A stretch of DNA of 64,000 bases from Mytilus edulis (taxonomy: Eukaryota > Mollusca > Bivalvia > Mytilida > Mytilidae), in the NCBI RefSeq assembly GCF_963676685.1, contig NC_092349.1:60185431-60249430 (forward strand), written 5' to 3'. Positions 14,401 to 26,400 of the stretch are shown here, piece by piece (the stretch's first letter is position 1; each line of letters opens with the position of its first letter). The notes beneath the pieces were generated by a model. The model had not been told where the DNA came from, did not search any database, and saw only the letters and a program-made list of their open reading frames with translations. The position numbers and the translations under genes are program-made.

Positions 14401-17400
14401 ATTGATATAAGTAACATATGCTACAAGATAACATGCCAAACAAAAAATAAATTTCTTGTAAGTCGGATAAATCACTTAGATTTATGTTTCTGGTTATGAG
14501 TAGCTTTGTGTTGAAATCTGATAAAATATATCACTTGTAATCGCATCATAAACACACTTCTTATATGAATGAATTTGTATAGAATGTATCACAATTTATT
14601 GAAAATTGATATCAGATTCCGTAACTTTGTTAATGTAGCTGTCAGATAAAAATAAATCTTTTCAAAATTTGTCCTGGTTTTTCATAGGTTATATCCTTTC
14701 ATGACCTCAACTTGAAGCGGTATGTAAGGCAAGTTTTCTTCAAAGAAGGTCACTGTGTCCTTTGTAAGATCGTACGACGACAGAATGTTTTGACTTCTGT
14801 ATATGTTATGCAATATTTCAGTATCTTGTTACAACTGTGTGTTACAAGATTAAAAACCGCTTGAACATTTGATATCTTTAGATTTTTTTTATATCAACTA
14901 TTAAATTATAAATATAAGCTACAAGATTAAAAACTGACATGTATAAAGATGTCAATAAGAATTGTTTTAATCGTGTCCTGGTATTTATGTTGGATTATCC
15001 TTTCATGACCTTAGTGATGTTTCTTTTGACTTCTTGCTGAAGAATGCAAACATTTCAGTATTTTCTTACAACTGTTAATGCTGACATGTATAAAGTTGTC
15101 AATAAGAATTTGTTTAAAAATTGTCCTGATATTTCTATGTAATTATCCTTTCAGGACCTTAGTGATTTTTTTGGAAAAGGGCATCGTGTCTTATGCGAGT
15201 ATTGACAGGCTAGGACAGAATGTTTTGACTTCTATCTCTAGTATATATAATGCAAACATGTCAATATTTTCTTACAACTGTTACAAGATTAAAAACAGCT
15301 TGAACATTTGATATTTTTTTTTTGTGTACATCAACTAGAATAATATTTTAGCTAACAAAAATAACTTTCATGTAAGTTGTCAGATAAGTATTCAAAACAT
15401 GGTCTAATATTTCGGTGTGATTATCCTCTTATGACCTTAATGATGATTTTTAAAATATTTTCATGAAAAAGGGCATCGTGCCCTAACGAGTATTGACTGA
15501 GACAAAATTAAAATGTTTTGACTACGTCTTGCTCAAGAAAAATATGCAAACATTTCAGTATTTTCTTACAATGTTAAAAAACAGCTGGAACTTTTGATTT
15601 TGTTTTAGCTTTTTGATATCAACTGGAATTATTCTATATAAAACATATGACAGTTTGCCAAAATAAATGAATGAGTTGGCTGTTATATCATTTCAAGCGT
15701 TAAGATTACAGCAGTAATTTAATGTAGCTGTGAATCATATTTCTGGGGCAAGATACAGGTCAAATTTTAAAGAATTGAAAATTAATCTTATTTGCATAAT
15801 AATGTCTTTAAGTCTTATACGATTAGAGAATATGAAAATATTTTTATTTTCAATACAAATTTAAACTTAAGTTCAAACACCGTCTAATTCTTCAGCTGTA
15901 ATGAAAACGAATGTTCGATGTGTCTATCACCTTATATTGTATGTTAGCAAATTTTCATGGTTTTTGATGAACCTTAGGATACCTTAAAATGTAGAAATAG
16001 TCAGATATTTTATGTTGATGGAAACGAACCTTTCAAAATGTATATACTCTTTATACAATGTTTCAATTAGTTGAATTTTTGATGTTGTTGTCATGTTAAA
16101 TATCCATACATATATTTGGCCCATCACTGCAAAACAAAATTAGTTGCTGCTCTTCGTGACTCTTTCTCTTCTTTCATTCTCCTGTTTAGCTCACCTGTCC
16201 CAAAGGGCCAAGTGAGCTTTTTTCATCACTTGGCGTCCGTCGTCCGTCGTCGTTAACTTTTACAAAAATCTTCTCCTCTGAAACTACTGGGCCTAATTTA
16301 ACCAAACTTGGCCACAATCATCATTTGGGTATCTAGTTTAAAAAATGTGTCCGGTGACCTGGCAAACCAACCAAGATGACTGCCATTGCTAAAAATAGAA
16401 CATAGGGGTAAAATGCAGTTTTTGGCTTATAACTCAAAAACCAAAGCATTTAGAGCAAATCTGACAGGGGTTAAATTGTTTATCAGGTGAAGTGTTATCT
16501 GCCCTGAAATTTTCAGATGAATCGGATAACCGGTTGTTAGGTTGCTGCCCCTGAATTGGTAATTTTAATGAAATTTTGCTGTTTTTGGTTATTATCTTGA
16601 ATATTATTATAGATAGAGATAAACAGTAAATTGCAACAATGTACAGCAAAGTCAGATTTACAAATAAGTCAACATGACCAAAATGGTCAGTTGACCCCTT
16701 TAGGAGTTTTGCCCTTTTTAGTCAATTTTCAACCATTTTTCGTAAATCTTAGTAATCTTTTAGAAAAATCTTCTCCTCTGAAACTGCTGGGCCAAATTAA
16801 ACTAAACTTGGCCACAATCATCATTGTGGTATCTAGTTTTTTTTAATCGGATAACCGGTTGTTAGGTTGCTGCCCCTGAATTGGTAATTTTATGGAAATT
16901 TTGCTGTTTTTGGTTATTATCTTGAATATTATTATAGATAGAGATAAACAGTAAACTGCAACAATGTACAGCAAAGTCAGATTTACAAATAAGTCAACAT
17001 GACCAAAATGGTCAGTTGACCCCTTTAGGAGTTATTGCCCTTTATAGTCAATTTTCAACCATTTTTCGTAAATCTTAGTAATCTTTTAGAAAAATCTTCT
17101 CCTCTGAAACTGCTGGACCAAAATGGTCAGTTGACCCCTTTAGGAGTTTTTGCCCTTTATAGTCAATTTTTAACAATTTTCATAAAATTTGTAAATTTTC
17201 ACTAACATTTTCCACTGAAACTACTGGGCCAAGTCCATTATAGATAGAGATAATTGTAAACAACAAGAATGTTTAGTAAAGTAAGATCAACAAACACATC
17301 ACCATCACCAAAACACAATTTTGTCATGAATCCATCTGTGTCCTTTGTTTAATATTCACATAGACCAAGGTGAGCGACACAGGCTCTTTAGAGCCTCCAG

Positions 17401-20400
17401 TTTCATGTTACTTTCTTATTTTTAATAATTCTCTCTGGTTCTTCTTTTCTTTCATTCTCCTTTTTTTCTACATTTTTATACATCTCTCCTTTTTGTTTTT
17501 CATTTCTCCTTCTTGTTTTGTCTTTCATTTTTCATGTCTCCTGCTGATATATCTTTTCTCCTTCTGGTTCTTCATGATTTTTAGTTTGTCATGTCTCCTT
17601 TTCGTTGTTTCTGTTTCATTTGTGGATTCTCTTCCTTTCTCTCTTCGTGTCTCCTTGTTCTTCACATCCGCCTTGTCCTTATTCTTCTTTGCCTGACATG
17701 TTGAAATGATCCAAATGTCTGCACAAAGATCATGAAGAATTGAGGCCCGATGAATTAATCGTTATATATTAAATATTTTTGGAGTTTGGACGAACATATA
17801 TTGCAATATACGGCAGTGTTTATGTTTTGATAGTATGAAAGGTGGACAAAGAGCATAATATATGCCAACTTATTAACATAATCACTTTAAGCAATTTTTC
17901 TTTAGAGTTTAGACAAAAAATATTGTACACTTTTGTCTTTGATATGAATTCCTTCAAGGCAATAACCCCAGTAAAACGGCATGTAATACATTGCGTTTTT
18001 CAGCCACAATATTCAATGTGAATGTTAAATCAGATAACAACAATGTTTTGAATGTCAGAATTTGAATATTTCGACAAACTATTATGTAGTTTTGACATTT
18101 GGCGGGATAAAACGACTTTATTTGATGGTAACAGAGCATTAACTAGTGTAATCGGACATGATTTTATATCGATTAAACAAGATTATTGATCATTTAAACT
18201 GTCTGCATTGGTTCAAGTGCAAGATAACATAACATGCATTCAAATGTAAATCAAATGCTGAACCATGGGCCTGGATTTTGAAAAGGGGCGGTCAATTATT
18301 AAACAAACAAAAAACCTAATCAAAACAATGAACAAGGGAGCTATGCATTTTCGGTATTTGTATGTTAATGAGTTAGACAGTGTCGCAGTAAAATCCCGAC
18401 TAGCTGTATATAAACCTACATTGAGCTTCTAATGATTTAATTTATAAGGACCGATACTTACAGTGCACTCGCACTTTTCAGATTCATTTCCGTATTGGAA
18501 AAGAAACTCTCTAAAAGAAAAGGCGTAATCTTAGCATGAAATAAATTTCTTTTACAACTTTGATTTCAACCCCATTTATAAAGATTCACATTTAAACTGA
18601 AGCCTAGAACAGCTGAACTACTAGCAGGAATAATTTGAAGCAAAAACCAAAGGAGAAGAATGTTCAAAATGATTTTTAATAATAGTTTGCAGAGAAGTTG
18701 CATGATACAGAAAATTATAAAATCAATGTCCCAAGTTAAACAATAAAACTCGTGAAAACACTACTACTGTTAATGTTTCTTTTAACTAACGACTATTGTT
18801 GTTTTATGGATCGATAATTGACTTTCTGTTTTCATCAAAATTAATCAGACATAAAACAAAGCGTTAACTACACCTGAGAATACCTACGTACATTGGAATG
18901 CACATAAATGTTGGGATCATGTTTTATGTGAGGTTGATTGATAAATCGATTATCTCCCCTTAGACTAGTAGATTAAAAAATCAATTGCTACCGGTTAATC
19001 ACACAGCAGGCTTGATTTTTTTATTTTCGAATTTGAAAAATGAACTCCAACCGATTAGGATCAAATAAGATTTATTAAGTTTCTTTTGAAAACAGCTGTT
19101 TTTCGTTGTTGAGAATATACAACAATGGTAGAAGAAATTTGATAAAGTCCTGTCCGACTTTTTAAAGATTTTATCGGTTTTAATCACGACATGTCAGCGA
19201 GATCTTCAGTGTTAAGGACGAGAACACTATATACACGACCTCACCGTCATTGTAATTTTTGTATTTAGGCTGTGGGAACTGTGTTATTGCTACTCTATAT
19301 AGTATTCTAATCAATAACGCAGTAATGGCTTTTCCTTTTTTTTAAATACCAACATTTTTACTCTTATCTTAAACAAATAATCTCCTATGAATGAAAACTA
19401 TTTTCCGGTGATTTCAAAATCGATATTCCATTTGTTACCAACCAATAACTGTCAGCTGGTAATTTATTTTAACTTTTAACTTTCTAACTGATATAAAACT
19501 AATTTGACAGTCAAGTATTTCTACGTATGTATGTTTGAGAAGTCTTTTACGTTGTCTAAAAGGGAGTACACCCAAACTGCTTGTAGGTTCATTGAAAAAA
19601 ATATCCTATTTCTCAAAAATATCCTGACCAGTGTGATTGCTTAACGTCCTACGTTCAGTAGCACATATTTCCCGCAATTTCAAAAGACAAAAACAAATTA
19701 ACAATAATCCAGTTAGAATTTTTTCTGCGAAATTGATCGAACAGGATTGAAGGTTGGATAGGGGACAGGAATCTATATGCTCCCTCCCCCCAAAAAATAA
19801 AGATAAAAGGGTCAAACAGTTCGGATTCAATGTCCTAATTCCAAATGGACATGTATGTGTTTTTAAATATTCCACAGACAAACTAATACATCCCAATCAG
19901 CATAGATTTTTAAGTCAAACCAAACGAAAGAAGTGCCTGCCATGATAAGTCGAAATCGTTGTCAAATCTGTGGGAAAAGTATTGATGTTAAGTTTGAGTT
20001 ATCTTTCTTCACACACAATTAAAATTTACCTTTGGTCTCGATTACCCAGAACAGCTTTACTTTTCAAATGTGATGTATTATTGTATTAACGTTTTAGAAT
20101 TGGTAGTTTTTGGGCTGCTATATATTACTGTATATGAAACAGTCATCCCTTTCGATCACCAGAGTTGCATTGAAAAGGCGACTTCATATAATTTACAGAA
20201 AATTAAACATATTATAAAGATTAAGATAAAGATATTTTATTATTACTCTGCAGAGACTATAAGTATGCACGTTTGAAAAAAAGAAGATATAATGTCTTGA
20301 AAAATAATTACTTAAAAAAGTGTTTGTGAAAATTCGCCATTTCTTTAAACTCTTAACATTTCATTCAGAAACTAAGCCAGTCAATGTATTTAAACTCAAA

Positions 20401-23400
20401 AATAATTTGCACTTTGAAAACCGTTCATGCAAATTTAAAGGTAATTCAAAAGTCAGTGTTTTAAAAACAAAGAATAAACAAAAAAGAAATGTCTTAAACT
20501 TTCCATCTTTTGTTTTAATCTTTAAATCTTAACTAGCTAGGGTGTTGTTTAAACATGCTAATTATTTTCCATATTTTTTTTTAATGTGAGGCGATTGTCA
20601 AGCAATCTCATTCCGTAGCAAGGCTATTTTATATTAGTTAACCAACATGGGCATTAGTGCTTCTATTGACCCACACAACGTTGATGCAGAGGTAAGGCCG
20701 CGCCAAAAATCTTTTTGATTGTACTGAATACGATATCTTTAAACATAGATTAATACGTTCGCTACCTTTTACCGGGGTGTCACTTTTTGGAATTATTTAC
20801 TTATGACGGGGACGGTGCTAAAGGGGTAAGGTGATTTTATATTATCATGCATTGCCGGGGTCTTTTGTCATTGCTGAAGAGTATGTTGAACAGTGTTGGA
20901 CATGAGTTATTTAATCGAACGCTCAATCAATCCTTTTTTATGGTCGTACGATGACCTCTGTCTTTCATTTTCCGTCTCTTTAGTGGACAGTGGTACACTA
21001 TCTCGATATTTTATACAGGCATATAGCTACTGAGAGTTACACATTTATGTAGCACGAACAATCCAATTTTTATATATCACTCCATTACCCAGAGGATATT
21101 AGATCATTATAGTTTATAAATATGTACTGAAATTATCGGTATATAAATCAGTCACGGTTTTGGATATTGTTTTATGGATATTGACGAACTATGGTTCGTA
21201 AAGGCAATAATTTGATGCATAAAGATAATACTTCTAAAGTCATACAAAGTTCATAATACACGTTTGTTAATTCATATAGAAATGTACTTTCATTAGACAG
21301 AGCCTCTGTTAGGTAAGGACCCCCCTTTCGTTAAAATCATCAATGCGTGGGTATAGCGTTTTTGAATGATACATGTCAAGGAGGTATATAATATTTGCTT
21401 TTATTACTTATTATTTTCTTACTATTGAATATTTTCTGTTTTTTTTTTGTGAAGGAACCTTACAAAATATGTCTTCGTCAGAAGAATATGATGAGATGTT
21501 GTACGTTGAATATTCTTCTATATCATCCTTATCTGTAGTAGAAATTATGGATATGACAAAAACACATTCGGTTAAATTAATGTATAGTGTTCTCCGGCGT
21601 TCGAAAATATTATCCGTACTAACATTCTCTTCTTTCAGTTGTAAAGGGCATATATTTGGCCAGCAGGAATCTACCATCCATCTTTCGATTCTTGAATATT
21701 TCAAGAATTTGAAAACATACACCTTAGGTACACTGTATATTTGCATGCCGTCTGACGCTGACGCCAAATAATGTCAAACCAGTCATATACATGTTTATCT
21801 GTTAGTCATTGTGTGTTTTTAATGTTGAAAGGGAACGCCGTTTGACATCGTCGACGAACATCATACAAAAGTTTGTTTCAGATTGCCCTTCTATACTGAT
21901 TTTTATATGCTCATTACTTTTTGACGCTCATGTGCAAAAGCTTTTACGTTTGTAATTTTGTAATTTTTTTCGAATGAAAAGCTAGTCTTAGCGCTATTCA
22001 TTCAGTCTGATCTCCGAGATTACTGTTATATTACAATCCTTTTCAATTATTTAGTCCTCTTAATTGGTCCATAATTTATTAATGTGCATACAATTGCGGT
22101 GTAATGTAATTCAGTATAGAGTTATCTCCCGTGGAATCGTTTATTAATAATCATATCTGCATATTCGATCAGAAAGATAACTCGTCCCCATGATAATAGT
22201 TGCTATACATTTAAAGAACCAACAAAACTTAATGCAAAACTCTACCTATTGTCTCATTATAGTACACAAACAAGAGGAATGTATAGTTAAAATTATTTAC
22301 TTTCCTTCACAATCAATATACAGAATAATGGCTTGTATCACGCAGAAGGAAAAATATTCCAAAAGTATTTTTATGGACGAAAATTTTGAATTCTATGATG
22401 ATGGAAAGTTAACGACTGTTGAAGATACCCACATCAGTAGATGCGTAAGATGTTATGTAAAAATATCATCCGATTTCATCGCTTATGTGCATAGAATTTG
22501 TCGCATTCTATATTTTATGGTTTTGTTTTCAGGTGAAATGGTTGGCGGGAAGGTGTACATGTCCCGTCCAGTTCCCAATAATAAAAGTTGGAGAAGGAAA
22601 ATATAAAATTGGAGATTCTCAGACTCTAGTATTTGTTCGGGTAAGGCTATAATGTATATATAATGTAGATATTGGTTGGCACCGATCAAATAAAAGTGAA
22701 TTAAACTGTGAAAGATACTCCATCATTTTTATTTGGTACTCTCCTCCAGAGACGTGAATTCCAGTTATAAGAAAGAAGTATACGAGGTAACGGAATTTGG
22801 AGTATGCGAAGTCAGAATGACTTAGAAATTTTCGACATATTTTCAATATTTGAATATTTTCCAGATCAGTTTAAAGCGTAATACCAAAGCAAGCAGTTTG
22901 ACTGATAATGCTTAATTTTTGGCTCTAAAATGACATATATAATAATTATCACAAATATAATAATTATTAATTATTGAACGTGTTAATTGCTGTTGGCAGG
23001 GTCAGTTTTGTACTTACAGATAAGACCACATAAGTACTTAGTGCACAAATTACTTTATTTCGAATTTTAGCCTGTCTAGTCCACTTTGCGGATTCAAGAT
23101 TTTCGTATTTATTTGATGGAATTCATAAAAGAAAGGTCCAATTTTTACACAATCGTGACAATTCCCGTTACTTTTCTACTCGCGAAAGTACCGAAAATAA
23201 ATATCGCTGGTGAAAATAAAATGTTAATACTTAACGCACGAATAAATAATTATTGCACGAATTTAAGGTTAATATAAAAATATAGGTTTTATATTCCATG
23301 CCATAGGACAACGATTTGTCATTCCCTTTCAAAATAATTTTGAATGCCGTGTGGCGATATTTAGCGACAATTTCAATTATATTAATTAAGTAATTTTCAT

Positions 23401-26400
23401 TGAATCTACGAAGATATGTAGTCTATTGATCATTTAGTGTAGAAAAACTTCAAGTTTAAAGAAAACGATAATGCATGTTAAAGAGCTAATCAAAGTTAAT
23501 AAAAGAGAATGTGTTGATCGATATCTGCATACATATCCGATACATATCGACATGAAAGACGTTTCTATTTACAAGAATTATAGCCTTTTTAAACAGTCTT
23601 TTTAACCGTAGGCTTTATTTTGGACTGCATAGGGTTTCTAATTGTATTTGATTATGGAGCGATTTTCAAACGAATTTCTTAATTAGAAGCAATAATATAA
23701 TATAATAAACTACTGACAACTAATTTTGTTTTTACAAATAAAGTGCTTTAATTTTTTTTTGTATAATTCATGTATTATGTAATCATTTTGTATCTCAGCA
23801 TAAAAATCTTAGTCGTTAGGAAATTAAACTGATAGGAAACGTGTGAACTAAAAGAGGGTTAAAACAAGATTTTAATTAAACAAGCACAAATCTGAACACA
23901 AAACAAAAAGCGCTATAACGTTTAATGCGAACATTATTAGAAGAATGGACTAAACCTTGGTTAACCCGAAGGGTATATAGCACTGTCTGTTTTACCAGGG
24001 ACTTTCTATACTATAGAATATAGAAAGTCCCTGGTTTTACGATACCCACTAGGTATAGTTAAAACGTATGATGAAAAAAAAAAGATTGTCGAGGTTTTAA
24101 ACGTTTAACATTATCTCTACTTTTACAGATATTACGTAAGCATGTGATGATTCGAGTTGGTGGAGGTTGGGATACGTTAGAACACTACCTCGATAAACAT
24201 GACCCGTGCCGATGTAACTTTGGAGGTAAGTTGTTGTATCATGTCACTTATACCGTGCACAATCACCGTGTTGTCACGTTCATATAAATATGATCCGTGT
24301 CAATGTAACTATGGCGGTAGGTTGTTGAAACATGTCGCCAATACCGTGCACAATCACCGTGGGCGTGTTGTCACTTCCAGTAGGGCAGGCCGGGGTAATG
24401 CATAATACAAAGTGAAGTAATAAAAAGTCAAAGGAAAAATCTTAATCTGGATAGAGATTTGAAATAAGTATAAAAATGTCTGCTCACGGTATTTTGTAGC
24501 CGAAATTTTAGTTGACGTGACACATGTTTTATACAATATACCACACATGATGTGTTGATTGGTTATTCAGTTCTTCATGCTCATCTTGAACTACATTGAA
24601 TTGTTGGAAAACCTCTCGATGGTATCCCTATATATTTAAGCTTTTATTTATGAGTTAAAGAAAACGCAAGATTTCATGGTCCACGTAGGTATGATTTTCA
24701 AGTGTTTTAATACATTGATTATGGTTCTTCTGGGACAATAACAAATATCGTCGTGGATATTCTAGAAATATGTGTTGTAGAACGTTTTATGAGTATTTAA
24801 ATCATATATGTGTCTTGTCGAGGAAAGAAAACAAATACAAAAAAGGAATGAAATATAACAAAAGGTGAAGAAATTATATAAATTATCCCGTATGACAAAA
24901 ATTGTGAAGAAAGTATACCAAGTTGGTGCTGATTGTAAATTTGTCATTTTAAAAGTCTTTATTTATCAAAGTACAACGAAGTGTGAAATAAAAATCTCAT
25001 GATTTTGAAACCCTGAAATGAATCAAAACTCGTTGTAATCAGGCCAAACTATTATCCACATGCATACATCAAGCTATTGAATACAAAACTGCATATCAGT
25101 TAATAGTTTCTCGTTGGATAATCGCTGAGTCAAAACAATATTAAATTGTTTAAATATTGGACCAGAGATTTCCTCGTTTATATACCTGTAATAAATCTGG
25201 AGCGGGATTTGTCACGAATATAAAGCCGTATTGACTCCCAATACACAACTGTAATAAGCCATTTAATACTTCTAATATCACAAACTATTTTGTTATTGAG
25301 GTTACAGTAGATTTAACCTGGAATCCAAAGTGGTTAGTTCATTCCTGCACCCGGTTATAGTGTGTATTGGGAAGCTATTTGTGACGTCATAGAATTAAAT
25401 TAAGTCTAATTTGGGGTGAAAATAGTTCTTAATTCTTTGATTTTTATCATGATAATCTGCTAAGTACTGAAATGAGCGTTCATTAAGTATAAAGGAAAGG
25501 TCGTATATATCAATACTTATAGCCTTACAACCGGACTTCTTCACAGTGGAATCGGTGCAATTATATAGATCAAAGCTTCAGTATAATAGTTGTTCACAAC
25601 AGTCGACACACAAATTGTCATATTTCACGGCACACGATATATATATGACCATATTTATTTTATCTGTAGGGTTGACCATGGTATTAAAATAAGGAATTTT
25701 CCTGACTGGCAATACTATTCGTTACGAGGGGCGTTCGTCTGAATTGTTGGCAAGGGCGGATCCAGCCATTTAAAAAAAAAGGGGGGGGGGGCTTCACAAC
25801 TCAGAGTAAAAGGGGCAGGGGGTGTGTTCCAACTATATGCTCTCAATCAAATGCATTGATCGTCCAAAAAAGGGGGGTTCCAACCCCGGACCCCCTGGAT
25901 CCGCCACTGGTTGTGGTGAATACGTTTGCACCCAGCACCCGCTTGCTCAGAATGTCGAAGTGATGTCGCTTATTTGAAAAGGCATGCCCTCTAAAGGCTC
26001 TTGACGTACACAAATCCTTGCAATAAGTAGGATTCATTAGGTGGCCTATATTACCAAGCAAAACATCTGCCCCCTTCAAAATACTCTCTTTCCACCAAGG
26101 GTGTCAAACATTTTCGACTTTAAAACCGGTATGTTCACTTTGAGTGATTATATACTTTCCAGTAATTTAGTTATTTTGTTTTGAAATAGTTGCGACTGGA
26201 CGTGAACCTTGTAACTCAATCTGCCGCAAGAAACTGGATAATTGAGAAACTAGAAGCCAACTAAACGGGTTGAAATCTTTATTTTGGCAGTTTGTAGTAA
26301 AAGGGTATTCTTTAAAAGTCATTTAAGTACACAAAGAAAGAAACTTTTGACATAAGCAAGTATCAACACATTTATTTGGTATAAATAACTTACTTTGTCA

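Larger units (their letters stand above)
2445..20637. other. GAS2-like intron 1, 5' part: no coding exon recognised
   Basis: About 18 kb of AT-rich intron. Open frames here are short, low in complexity and unlike any family I know. Repeats of note are listed separately: a degraded 'ttccaacc...ggatcc' element near 4.7 kb, copies of a 'ccatac...gacaac' element near 7.4, 10.95 and 13.85 kb, the tandem array at 14.6-15.6 kb, the GCTCACCT repeat at 16.2-17.4 kb and a pyrimidine tract at 17.4-17.7 kb. Otherwise I see nothing. Confidence 0.5.

Noticed and set aside
17370..17696. 108-codon Phe/Leu/Ser-rich frame that resembles a membrane protein
   Set aside because: The hydrophobic look comes from the pyrimidine-rich tract (TTT, CTT, TCT codons), and the frame starts inside the end of an interspersed repeat.
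21373..21771. Opposing open frames of 132 (plus) and 118 (minus) codons
   Set aside because: The low-complexity composition, absence of family motifs, absence of splice or promoter context and location inside an intron make chance the better explanation. Mirror open frames on both strands are common in AT-rich DNA lacking stops in one register.
22190..22606. 138-codon plus-strand frame running into the GAR exon
   Set aside because: It reads the GAR exon in the wrong frame; the correct frame gives the conserved GAR sequence from the acceptor at 22533.
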